A stretch of 64,000 nt of DNA, taken from positions 3,172,530 to 3,236,529 of the forward strand of contig CP012155.1 in assembly GCA_001602415.1 (NCBI GenBank), given 5' to 3'. Below the pieces are notes generated by a model. It had not been told where the DNA came from. It did not search any database and was given only the letters and a program-made list of their open reading frames with translations. The DNA is from Bacteroidetes bacterium UKL13-3 (GTDB lineage: Bacteria > Bacteroidota > Bacteroidia > UKL13-3). Shown here one piece after another: positions 1 through 8,218 of the stretch. Numbering within the stretch: position 1 is the first letter of the stretch; every line of letters starts with the position of its first letter. Position numbers and translations under genes: made by a program.

Positions 1-609
1 AACATATAAATCACTGCTTGGTGAAAGGTTCTTCATTGTTGATTTTTTTTCTACAGCATTATCATACACTATTGTGGTAATTTCATCTTCAAGTAATATA
101 GACGGAAAGTTATATACTGCACCTTTGTCTGTTTTGGGTGGATTTACAGGAATAACAATATCATCAGTTTTAACATCTGGTTCGCCATAACCACCGCCAT
201 CTTTAGGTTTTACTAATAACGAAATGCCTGATGCATAAACCTGAGAGGCGGTTACTTCATAAAATTCGGTTGGAATCATTTCATATTTCCAAACTTTTGG
301 ACCTTTATCGGGCGCAGGAGTCATTTGAAGTAGCTCATTAGAGTTTTTCCACGCTTTTTCGCCTGTTCCATTTACCTTGGGAGAGCCTATAGGAAATTCA
401 AACGGTTTCCATGTCCAAATATACATAGGCCCCGGGTATTTAGCAATTAATTGGTGGTATTCTTTGGTCATGTCTAACCTTGAAAGATCAACATAAATTG
501 TGATTTTTTCAGTTGCAATGGTTGGATCAGGTTCAATCCATCCAACTTGAGCAAATGAATGAAAGGAGCATATTAAAGAAGCGATAATGAAGCGAATATT
601 TTTTTTCAT
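1..609 (-). CDS. Exported Sus-locus protein, 3' end outside window
   Basis: An open minus-strand frame begins with ATG at 607-609 and runs 203 codons without a stop to base 1, so the C-terminus lies outside the window. It starts MKKNIRFIIASLICSFHSFA, a clear signal peptide (positive start, hydrophobic core, cleavage near SFAQ). The mature part opens with a beta-rich stretch (QVGWIEPDPTIATEKITIYVD) containing YIWTWKPFEFP, and has a Pro/Gly-rich linker near residue 135. It is 7 bp downstream of the DUF5004-like lipoprotein and follows SusD, the usual place for SusE/F-like surface glycan-binding accessory proteins. I infer a secreted or surface glycan-binding protein, possibly DUF4961-like. The family name is from memory of such neighbourhoods and is not certain. 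Confidence 0.7.
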   Translation of the reverse strand, partial: MKKNIRFIIASLICSFHSFAQVGWIEPDPTIATEKITIYVDLSRLDMTKEYHQLIAKYPGPMYIWTWKPFEFPIGSPKVNGTGEKAWKNSNELLQMTPAPDKGPKVWKYEMIPTEFYEVTASQVYASGISLLVKPKDGGGYGEPDVKTDDIVIPVNPPKTDKGAVYNFPSILLEDEITTIVYDNAVEKKSTMKNLSPSSDLYV

Positions 610-616
610 AATTATA

Positions 617-1114
617 TTAATTGCGAATGAAAGATAATCTGTAAACAGCTTTTTCAGTACCATTGCAGAATATACTTTTTTCTATTTGTAGATAGGTATC
701 TGTTGGTCGGATTGTGGCTGCAAGAGGATATACGATTGCTTTTGTTGAACCTTGAGGTTGAATAAGTATTGACTTTGGAAATTCAGCATTATCAAACGTC
801 CATGTTCCGCTTGTTCCGCCAAAGAATGAATAAGCAACATTTGAAGTATCGCAGGTGTAGGTACCGATACCTGATTTAATCTCAAACGAAACATTTGGCA
901 ACTTACCCGATTGATTCAAAAATGATGTTATATCCATCACCTCCTCTACAACAGATGCTTTATCTACCACTTTGCAGGAACTAAGAACCCAATTAGCTGT
1001 AATGCCATCTATTTTGGAAGGAACTTCCCCAATTTCCTTGTATTCTTTTCGACAGGAAACAACAAGTAAACTGATTGCTGTTCCTAGTATAAATAAGTAT
1101 TTTTTCATATTCAT
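617..1114 (-). CDS. Sus-associated lipoprotein (DUF5004-like)
   Basis: A 165-residue lipoprotein. The N-terminus MNMKKYLFILGTAISLLVVS is followed by Cys21, which makes a lipobox (LVVSC). The acylated Cys is followed by RKEY, not by an acidic surface-export signal. The rest is a small beta-rich domain (ITANWVLSSCKVVDKA..., SGTWTFDNAEFPKSILI) resembling the lipocalin-like DUF5004 proteins of SusD-linked operons. It starts 5 bp after the SusD stop and ends 7 bp before the next exported gene, so the three form one transcript. A second ATG at 1106-1108 is an equally possible start. Role inferred from context: periplasmic or surface accessory factor in starch-oligosaccharide binding. Confidence 0.75.
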   Translation of the reverse strand: MNMKKYLFILGTAISLLVVSCRKEYKEIGEVPSKIDGITANWVLSSCKVVDKASVVEEVMDITSFLNQSGKLPNVSFEIKSGIGTYTCDTSNVAYSFFGGTSGTWTFDNAEFPKSILIQPQGSTKAIVYPLAATIRPTDTYLQIEKSIFCNGTEKAVYRLSFIRN

Positions 1115-1119
1115 CTTAA

Positions 1120-1719
1120 TTAATTACATCCTCCTGTACCATTAAACTCAAAACCAACCCCTGCTTCTCGTGCGTGAAATTGAAGTACCAAACCCGGGCA
1201 GTTCCAAGGGCCATTTCTGATAGTTTGAGCCGGATTGTATCCCCTACGTTTTAAGTGTTGAAGACGGTCACCTTCTCCAAAAAATTCTAATCTTCTTTCA
1301 GATCGAATGCGTGAAATGAGGGCATCTTTTCTAATTACTGCCGTTACTATTTTGCCTGTAGGATCACTATATGCGCGATTGATGATAAGGTTTACATCAT
1401 CTGCAGCAGCTGTTAGGTTTCCATTTTCAGCGTATAGTTCAGCTCTTGTTAAGAGTAAATCGGTAAGCAGAAGATAGGGAACAGAGAGGTAATCTTTGTT
1501 AAACTTAGTGATACCAAAATATTCATTGTCCTTTCCGGTATTAAACGACTTTACCAAGTTTTTACCTCTTTTATCCGTTGTATCTGATGTAAGATTCATA
1601 AACAATTCTTTGGTGATAGTATAAGCTGGAACCTTATTATCGCAGCGATATTGATCAATAAATACCCTACCTCTGTTATCACCTACACGTGCACTAATCA
1701 TTTGGAAGATGTACTCACC
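1120..1719 (-). pseudogene. SusD/RagB-family protein, C-terminal fragment only
   Basis: The readable frame covers about 200 residues of the C-terminal part of a SusD-type outer-membrane glycan-binding lipoprotein. Hallmarks are YLLLTDLLLTRAELYAENGN (the conserved TPR-helix stretch before the SusD C-terminal domain), INRAY, IRSERRLEFFGEGDRLQHLK and a terminal GFEFNGTGGCN. Full SusD proteins are near 500 residues, so roughly 300 N-terminal residues and the lipoprotein signal are missing. Upstream on this strand an in-frame stop appears at 1720-1722, and the DNA beyond 1720 codes a different gene on the other strand. No SusC follows, although susC nearly always precedes susD. The truncation coincides with a rearrangement or assembly junction rather than gradual decay, because the remaining frame is intact. 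Confidence 0.8.
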
Positions 1720-2829
1720 TTAAATGGAAATGATTGGCCACAAGAAGAAAGTGTTCCATCAACTTGTCAAAAGGGTGGAGGAAATAGTAATCGTTTTTAT
1801 CAAGCTAATGCAACAGGTAAATCATTAGATAAAGTTTGTTTCGGTTCATGTATTGCATGTCCTACTGCTCCAATTCCAACTTATGCATTTACCTTCCAAG
1901 TGGATATGAGCAACTCAGATTGCGATGGAGGTTACGATTCAGTTACTGTTACTGGTGCCGGTGCTAAATTAACAAGCTATGGTTCTGGTTTTAAAATGTT
2001 TCAAGTTGGTACTTCAAAAATATACACTTATTCTATTGCTAATTTAGATTCGGGTGAAATTAAATTTAAATTCCGTTTTCATAAAAATGGGAATACGAAC
2101 TGGGAGGGTGGAAGTGATCGTATTTTTGCTTTAACTAAAAAAGATACGATAGCACTTACTTGCTTTGGCTCACGTGTGGTTGGTGCTTGTCCTAGCAAAC
2201 CTGCTCCGTCTAAAATTACCTTCAAAGTAGATTTAACAAATGAAACACCTGCTGTTGTTTATGTGATGGGAACATTCCAAACACCAAATTGGCAAGCAGG
2301 CGCATTGCGTATGGCTCCGGTGCCAGGTCAACCAGGTGTATTCTCCGTAACAGTTAACAATATTTGCCCAGGTACATTTAACTATAAATTTGTTAATGGC
2401 GATTCATCTCTTACTTCAAACGAAGAAAAATTCCCAGATTCAACCAGTCGTGGATACGTTGAGCCAAGCGGTGTAGGAGGATTTAACAGGGTTTATACCA
2501 GAACCTCATCAGCTGATGTTACATTGTACTATGTATTTAATTCATGCAAAGCAGGTTCATCAGTTGGTATTGCAGAAGCTACTTTGAATAACACATTTAA
2601 ATTATTCCCGAATCCTGCTGAGGCATACACAACGGTTGAATTCAACGACAAAGCAACTTTACATGATGTTGCAGTAATGGATATTGCAGGTAAAGTGGTT
2701 CAATCATTTAATAACTACAAACAAAATTCTTTGCTCATCAACACAGATGAAATGGGTAAAGGTATATACTTTATTAAAGCTTCAAATACACGTAATGAGT
2801 CGGTAACGTCAAAACTTATCGTGCGTTAA
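1702..2829 (+). pseudogene. T9SS-sorted protein with starch-module-like domains, 5' truncated
   Basis: From about 1702 the plus-strand frame reads LEDVLTLNGNDWPQEESVP through CFGSCIACPTAP, a Cys-bounded module familiar from T9SS cargo. A beta-sandwich follows (FTFQVDMSNSDCDGGYDSVT) and then a second (KITFKVDLTNETPAVVYVMG with NYKFVNGDSS, like a carbohydrate-binding fold). The end is a type A T9SS sorting domain (FKLFPNPAEAYTTVEF ... GKGIYFIKASN ... KLIVR). There is no start codon, signal peptide or catalytic domain. The only upstream ATG (1651) lies in antisense SusD DNA and is not a plausible start. The intact protein was probably a secreted multidomain protein, perhaps an amylase, whose 5' part was lost at the same junction that truncates susD. 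A strong terminator follows. Confidence 0.75.
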
Positions 2830-2851
2830 TTACGGTTAATTGATAGTAGAT

Positions 2852-2882
2852 AAAGAGCCTCCTTATGGGGCTCTTTGTTTTG
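2852..2882 (+). terminator. Rho-independent terminator
   Basis: AAAGAGCC at 2852-2859 pairs with GGCTCTTT at 2869-2876, extended by two more G-C pairs across a one-base bulge, with a TTAT loop and a T-rich tail (GTTTTGAT). It sits 22 bp after the stop of the truncated T9SS gene. It also rules out translation starts upstream of 2880 for the next gene. Confidence 0.85.
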
Positions 2883-2942
2883 ATAGAAAGTGTGTTTCCC
2901 GCAGATTTCCTGAAGACTTTTCATCCTCAACGGATCCTCACC

Positions 2943-4751
2943 ATGAATAAATTTTTTATACTGTTTTTAGTTTTGGGTTTACAATCCTTCGCTCAACAAA
3001 CAGAAATTTTTCCGCCCAACTGGTTTGTTGGCTTGCAGGATACTACCCTTCAACTCATCATCAAACAAAAAGATATCGCCTTAAATTTTGATGTAGCACA
3101 AACCAATAGCAAAGGGGTAACGGTTCAATCATTCAAGCAAACTGCGCACAAGGATTATGTTTTGCTAGATATAAGTATTAACAAACAAACTGAGGCTAAA
3201 GTTATTACACTTCAATTATCCGGGAAGAAAAAACAATTGCTTTCGTATGAGTTAAAATCTAAACAAACAAAACCACAAGCATTGCAAGGAAATGATCTGG
3301 TGTACCTCGTAATGCCCGATAGGTTTGCAAATGGTAACCCCAACAATGATGTGCAAAAAGGAATGAAGGAAACTTCTCACAACAGGGATTCTGCTTTTGA
3401 CAGGCATGGTGGCGATTTGCAAGGAATTATCGAACGTCTTGACTACATCAAAAACCTTGGCGCAACCGCTTTATGGTTAACTCCTTTTCAAGAAAATGAT
3501 GAACCTTCACAATCATATCATGGATATGCTATTACCGACCATTACAAAGTTGATCCTCGTTTTGGAACGTTAGATGAGTATCTGAAATTGAGAAATGAAA
3601 CCCAAAAACGGAACATGAAGTGGGTGTTGGATTTGGTGTTTAATCATATTGGAGATGGACATTGGCTATACACTGATAAGCCGTTTTTAAACACTATACA
3701 CGCATTTGATAAGTACACACAAACAAACTATCGTGCTAACACATTAATGGATCCATACGCATCTAAGCTCGATCAAAAAATCTTTACCGAAGGATGGTTT
3801 GATTACCACATGCCCGATTTGAATAATGATGAACCTGTTCTTGCAAAGTATATGATCCAAAACACCATTTGGTGGGTGGAAACTTCACAAGCTGATGGAA
3901 TTCGCATTGATACCTACTCTTATCCCGAGCAACAATTTATGCAACAATTGTATCGTACTATTAGCAAAGAATATCCTAACCTGAGTGTGTTTGGCGAGAT
4001 TTGGGAGCACGCTGTTCCGCTGCAATCTTATTTTGTACCCAAAGAAAAATCGCGTACAGAAAACATGCAGAATGTGCTTGACTTTCAATTTTGTTTTGCA
4101 ATAGACGATGCCGTAAAAGAGCCCGATGGATGGACAGAGGGTGTTTCAAAATTGTATTATACCTTATCGCAAGATTATGTTTACAATGACCCTTATCATC
4201 ATGTAATTTTTTTAGATAACCATGATTTAGATCGGTTTTACTCAACCATAAACTATGATTTAAAAAAGATGAAAGTGGCAGTGGGAATTATGTTTACCAT
4301 GCGCGGAATTCCATCTTTACTTTATGGAACAGAAGTGTTGATGCGCAAAAAAGGTAAGCATGGTTTAATTAGAGAAGATATGAAAGGTGGGTGGAAAAGG
4401 GATTCAGTTAACAAGTTTACCGCACAAGGCAGAACCGATGAAGAGAATGAACTGTGGAACTATATCAGCAAACTCGCACAGTGGCGCCAACACAACAGTG
4501 CACTCAATGGAAAAATGATGCAGTTTATTCCTGAAAACGGTGTGTATGTATATTTCAGATATTCTGATACCGAAAAAGTAATGGTGATTTTTAATAGCAC
4601 CAAAACAACAAAAGATATTCAATTGAATCGGTTTGATGAAATGCTTTCGGAACACACAATTTATACAAATGTTATGACAGGCATTAGTGAGAAGTTGCCG
4701 CAAAACTTAAACATTCCGGCAAGCGACTTATTCATACTGGAAATTAAGTAA
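2943..4751 (+). CDS. GH13 alpha-amylase / neopullulanase-cyclomaltodextrinase type
   Basis: A 602-residue exported glycoside hydrolase of family 13. A signal peptide starts MNKFFILFLVLGLQSFAQQT. An N-terminal beta domain (residues about 20-115, cyclomaltodextrinase-N like) precedes the TIM barrel. All GH13 regions are visible: DLVFNH (region I), DGIRIDTYSY with nucleophile Asp323, FGEIWEH with acid/base Glu352, and FLDNHD with stabiliser Asp428. A C-terminal beta domain ends the protein. The architecture matches periplasmic SusA-like neopullulanases that cut maltodextrins after import. The ATG at 2943 is chosen because it begins the signal peptide; the frame is open further upstream but runs through the preceding terminator. 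The first of three GH13 enzymes in the locus and the only one on plus. Confidence 0.9.
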   Translation: MNKFFILFLVLGLQSFAQQTEIFPPNWFVGLQDTTLQLIIKQKDIALNFDVAQTNSKGVTVQSFKQTAHKDYVLLDISINKQTEAKVITLQLSGKKKQLLSYELKSKQTKPQALQGNDLVYLVMPDRFANGNPNNDVQKGMKETSHNRDSAFDRHGGDLQGIIERLDYIKNLGATALWLTPFQENDEPSQSYHGYAITDHYKVDPRFGTLDEYLKLRNETQKRNMKWVLDLVFNHIGDGHWLYTDKPFLNTIHAFDKYTQTNYRANTLMDPYASKLDQKIFTEGWFDYHMPDLNNDEPVLAKYMIQNTIWWVETSQADGIRIDTYSYPEQQFMQQLYRTISKEYPNLSVFGEIWEHAVPLQSYFVPKEKSRTENMQNVLDFQFCFAIDDAVKEPDGWTEGVSKLYYTLSQDYVYNDPYHHVIFLDNHDLDRFYSTINYDLKKMKVAVGIMFTMRGIPSLLYGTEVLMRKKGKHGLIREDMKGGWKRDSVNKFTAQGRTDEENELWNYISKLAQWRQHNSALNGKMMQFIPENGVYVYFRYSDTEKVMVIFNSTKTTKDIQLNRFDEMLSEHTIYTNVMTGISEKLPQNLNIPASDLFILEIK

Positions 4752-4802
4752 CTTCGTTTCGTTGGATTAGCGCAGATAGCTTTTCAAAGAATAGAAACAA
4801 TT

Positions 4803-5450
4803 ATGCATATAAATTTTTTAATGGAACAGCAAGATGTGCTCAAACTCATTGTATCTGCAACTATAGGAGCAGCAATCGGTTTGGAGCGCGAGTACAGAGG
4901 CAAAATTGCAGGTTTCAAAACCATGATGATGATTTGCTTGGGCTCTACGTTGTTTACTATATTCTCTATTAAGTTAGGTACAGATTTGAGTCATGATAGG
5001 ATTGCCGCCAATATTATTACTGGTATAGGTTTTATTGGCGCAGGAGCCATCTTTAAAGATCGGGAGAACATGATAAGCGGATTAACCACCGCCACTATTA
5101 TCTGGATTATTGCAGCAATTGGAATGGGTGTAGGAAGTGGTGAAATGCTGTTTTCTATCATCACAGCTATATTGGTTTTATTACTGATGATACTCTCACC
5201 CATATTAGAAAGAAAAGTTGATGCTATGCATAAAGTGCGAAGCATAACCGTTCGTTTTACAGATAATAATAAAGCTCACACGATTGAGGCGGGAATTTTG
5301 GCTAATGGTTTGAAAGTAAAAAAAACGAAGCTGCAAAAAAATGCAAATGAAATTGTTTATACCACCAGTGTTTCGGGAACCGAAGAGCAACTCAAAACTT
5401 TTGTTCGCCTCTTATTAGAGGATAAAGATATATTGGGTGTTGAGCTATAG
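4803..5450 (+). CDS. MgtC/SapB family inner-membrane protein
   Basis: A 215-residue membrane protein. The N-terminal 135 residues hold the MgtC signature IGLEREYRGKIAGFKTMMMI, then three to four hydrophobic segments (GSTLFTIFSI, IITGIGFIGAGAIF, TATIIWIIAAIGMGVGSGEM, IITAILVLLLMIL). The C-terminal 75 residues (VRSITVRFTDNNKAHTIEAG...) look like the small ACT-like cytosolic domain of longer MgtC homologues. MgtC proteins are linked to Mg2+ limitation and acid or intracellular survival, and some bind F1Fo ATP synthase. No magnesium-responsive leader or mgtB neighbour is visible, so the role here is unassigned. An ATG at 4821 (MEQQDVL) is an alternative start. Confidence 0.85.
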   Translation: MHINFLMEQQDVLKLIVSATIGAAIGLEREYRGKIAGFKTMMMICLGSTLFTIFSIKLGTDLSHDRIAANIITGIGFIGAGAIFKDRENMISGLTTATIIWIIAAIGMGVGSGEMLFSIITAILVLLLMILSPILERKVDAMHKVRSITVRFTDNNKAHTIEAGILANGLKVKKTKLQKNANEIVYTTSVSGTEEQLKTFVRLLLEDKDILGVEL

Positions 5451-5476
5451 TTTTTAATTGAACAGTAAATAGATTG

Positions 5477-5500
5477 GACTAAAACTGATCAATTTTAGTC
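5477..5500. terminator. Possible bidirectional terminator between convergent genes
   Basis: GACTAAAA (5477-5484) and TTTTAGTC (5493-5500) form a near-perfect palindrome around the 3' ends of convergent mgtC-like and MFS genes. It overlaps the last codons of the MFS gene. The stem is AT-rich with no clear U-tract. Confidence 0.35.
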
Positions 5501-6834
5501 ACTTTAATATCAGTACTATCTTGCACATATAACATAGATACTGCACCACACAGCATTAGCACTCCAGCTAACACAATTGCATACATAGAATTGTTTCCAT
5601 AAATAGTTTTAACAATAGTGCCTCCTATAACTCCATTTACAATCTGAGGAATGGTTATAAAAAAGTTGAATATTCCCATGTATACGCCCATTTTACCCGA
5701 AGGAATACTACCCGCTAAAATGGCATAAGGCATGGATAAAATAGATGCCCAGGCCAATCCTACGCCAAACATTGAAAAAAGTAAATCGCCTTTATCATTT
5801 GCAAAATACATCGACATTAAACCAATGCCACCTGCTAATAATGAAAATGAATGCGTTTTTTTACGGCCAATTTTGCGAGCAATTGCTGGAAGCATTAGCG
5901 CATAAATTGCACTTACACCGTTGTATACACCAAATATAATTCCAGTCCAACTTTGGGCATCTCTAAACGCATCGCTACTGGTATCATCAATAGATAGTTT
6001 AAATAAATGATGTGCAATAGCAGGTGTAGTAAATACCCACATGCTAAACAACGCAAACCAGCTAAAAAATTGCACCAATCCTAATTGCTTCATGGTTGAA
6101 GGCATATTCCTAAAATCATTTAACACTTGGGATAACGAAGCTTTTGTATCATTTGATTTGCCATGGTACTCGACATACTCTGCGGGGGGATATTCTTTAG
6201 CAAAAATTACTGTGATAAGGATGGTGATGATGAATATGAGCGCACCGATATAAAATGAGTAAATAACATTATTAGCAACTTCTCCGGCAGGAGCTGATGA
6301 TGATACCTGAAAATAATTATCTAAAATATAAGGCAACCACGAACCAGCAACGGCACCTACCCCAATTAAAAAGGTTTGTACACTAAACCCAAGCGTGCGC
6401 TGAGAATCGGGAAGGTTATCAGCTACTAATGCCCTGAAAGGCTCCATAGCAACGTTAATACTTGCATCCATCATCATTAACATTCCGGCACCAATTAATA
6501 ATGCTGATTTGGCCTGAAAAAAACCTGCAGAGTTAGGAAGCAATACCAATGCGATGCAACAAAGTAAGGTACCTACTAAAAAGAAAGGTTTTCTACGACC
6601 TAATCTGTTCCACGTGCGATCACTATAGTAACCAATAATGGGTTGCACAATCATTCCAGTCAGCGGTGCTACAAGCCAAAACCATGAGAGTTGTTCAACG
6701 TGTGCTCCGTAGTTTTGTAGAATACCGCTAGCATTACCATTTTGCAGGGCAAATCCAAACTGAATACCCATAAAGCCCAAGCTCATGGTAAATATTTGAG
6801 CAATGCTCAGCGATGGTTTTTGTTTCAAGGCCAT
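5479..6834 (-). CDS. MFS sugar transporter (SLC45/GPH-like, maltose type)
   Basis: An integral membrane transporter of about 451 residues with 12 predicted helices. The N-terminal MGFMGIQFGFALQN is typical of the Bacteroidota maltose MFS carriers. PIIGYYSDRTWNRLGRRKPF is the loop 2-3 MFS signature, with a related repeat ARKIGRKKTHSFSL in the second half. The last gene of the six-gene minus-strand operon behind the maltose phosphorylase and amylases, so I infer uptake of maltose or short maltodextrins across the inner membrane, H+-coupled as in the family. The ATG at 6834 (MALKQKPSLSIAQIF) matches where homologues begin; the ATG at 6861 would add nine residues and overlap the upstream gene by 22 bp. 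Confidence 0.88.
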   Translation of the reverse strand: MALKQKPSLSIAQIFTMSLGFMGIQFGFALQNGNASGILQNYGAHVEQLSWFWLVAPLTGMIVQPIIGYYSDRTWNRLGRRKPFFLVGTLLCCIALVLLPNSAGFFQAKSALLIGAGMLMMMDASINVAMEPFRALVADNLPDSQRTLGFSVQTFLIGVGAVAGSWLPYILDNYFQVSSSAPAGEVANNVIYSFYIGALIFIITILITVIFAKEYPPAEYVEYHGKSNDTKASLSQVLNDFRNMPSTMKQLGLVQFFSWFALFSMWVFTTPAIAHHLFKLSIDDTSSDAFRDAQSWTGIIFGVYNGVSAIYALMLPAIARKIGRKKTHSFSLLAGGIGLMSMYFANDKGDLLFSMFGVGLAWASILSMPYAILAGSIPSGKMGVYMGIFNFFITIPQIVNGVIGGTIVKTIYGNNSMYAIVLAGVLMLCGAVSMLYVQDSTDIKVTKIDQF

Positions 6835-6839
6835 AGTGT

Positions 6840-8207
6840 TTAGTTTTTGTAATGAATCCATACAGAATGTGCAGGTAGGGCAATGCTATTTTTATGAGGT
6901 TTATTGGTGTTTTTCGAACACATGATTTTACCTCCGCTAATATTTTTGTTGCGGGGTTTAAGCGAATAGGAATGATCACCAAAATTGATAATCACGGTAA
7001 CTTCTGCTTTTCCATTTTTGCGTGTAAAGGCATACACATTATTGGTTACGGAGGTGTTGGGTACTGTCCAATCTATTTCTGTGAAGGATGTTTCCGGGGT
7101 GTTCCACAATGCTTTATTGCGGTGTTTCAGTTGCGTTAAACTTCTATACCATTCATATCTACTTGTGTCTTTCCATTCAATGGCGGTGATAGGATCTTTC
7201 TCAAAAAACTGCAAACGTCTATTTAATCCTGCTTCTTCTCCTGTATAAATTAATGGTAAACTTTGCGGCAACGTGTAACATAGCGCAGAATATAACTTCC
7301 AATCGTCACCATACTTTTCATTTACAGTTCCATTCCAACTGTTTTCGTCATGATTGGTGATAAAGAAAAGTTTGAGCATGGTTTTTGGAAACTTCACATA
7401 ATTCTCTTTCATCTCTTTTCGGAAATCGGAGAGCGTTTTTTTCTTCTTCGCCATATCCTGCGTTACCCCCATGAAGTTCCATCCGTATGAAGCATCAAAA
7501 GCGGTTTTAAAATATGCGTAAGGTGTTTTCGTGATATCTGCATTCCATTCCATTTCGGCCAACATGAATAAGGGTTTTATGCGCTCGAGTTTTGCTCGGT
7601 TCTGTTCCCAAAAATATTGAGGTACCAAAAACGCAACATCACACCGAAATCCATCTATGTCAAATTCTCTTACCCAATATTCCATATCGCTTGTCATGGC
7701 ATTGCGCATAGCAGGGTTTGCATAATTTAATTTCGCAACATCCGTCCAATCATATTGAGTTTGAATTTCACCTTTCTCATTCTGTACATACCAATCCGGA
7801 TGTTGTTTGATCCATGCATGATCCCATGCAGTGTGATTGGCTACCCAATCAATCAATACTTTCATCCCATACTTATGAGCTGCTTGAACAAGGGCTCTGA
7901 AATCGTTCGCTGTACCGTAGCTAGAATCAATAGCTCGATAATCTTGCACGCTGTAATAACTTCCCATTGTTCCCTTTCGATTCATTTTTCCGATAGGGTG
8001 AACGGGCATAATCCATAAAACATCTACACCTAAATTTTTTAAACGGGGTATATTTTGAGTAACAGTGTTAAAGTCTCCTTTGTCTGAATACTGTCTGACA
8101 TTCACTTCATAAACAACAGCATTTTGACTCCATTTTTTAGGATGCTGTGCATATAATCCGATGGTGAGGGATAGAAATGCACTTAAGAAAAAAGTTGATT
8201 TATTCAT
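6840..8207 (-). CDS. Exported GH13 alpha-amylase
   Basis: A 455-residue secreted alpha-amylase. Signal peptide MNKSTFFLSAFLSLTIGLYA is followed directly by the barrel (WSQNAVVYEVNVRQYSDKG). Conserved regions: LIDWVANH (I), DIDGFRCDVAF with nucleophile Asp190, MLAEMEW with Glu218, and ITNHDENSW with Asp287. A short C-terminal beta domain completes a single-domain amylase of usual size; no starch-binding module or sorting tail is present, which fits a periplasmic enzyme. It lies 11 bp downstream of the larger GH13 gene and is followed by the MFS transporter, so it presumably trims maltodextrins for import. Confidence 0.9.
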   Translation of the reverse strand: MNKSTFFLSAFLSLTIGLYAQHPKKWSQNAVVYEVNVRQYSDKGDFNTVTQNIPRLKNLGVDVLWIMPVHPIGKMNRKGTMGSYYSVQDYRAIDSSYGTANDFRALVQAAHKYGMKVLIDWVANHTAWDHAWIKQHPDWYVQNEKGEIQTQYDWTDVAKLNYANPAMRNAMTSDMEYWVREFDIDGFRCDVAFLVPQYFWEQNRAKLERIKPLFMLAEMEWNADITKTPYAYFKTAFDASYGWNFMGVTQDMAKKKKTLSDFRKEMKENYVKFPKTMLKLFFITNHDENSWNGTVNEKYGDDWKLYSALCYTLPQSLPLIYTGEEAGLNRRLQFFEKDPITAIEWKDTSRYEWYRSLTQLKHRNKALWNTPETSFTEIDWTVPNTSVTNNVYAFTRKNGKAEVTVIINFGDHSYSLKPRNKNISGGKIMCSKNTNKPHKNSIALPAHSVWIHYKN

Positions 8208-8218
8208 GTGTTTACTGT

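Noticed and set aside
1651..1701. Apparent N-terminus (17 residues from ATG 1651) of the T9SS protein
   Set aside because: These bases are the antisense of the conserved SusD frame and give no signal peptide; they are an artefact of the junction.
2865..2942. Longer N-terminus for the first GH13 gene
   Set aside because: The extension runs through a rho-independent terminator, and the ATG at 2943 begins a proper signal peptide.
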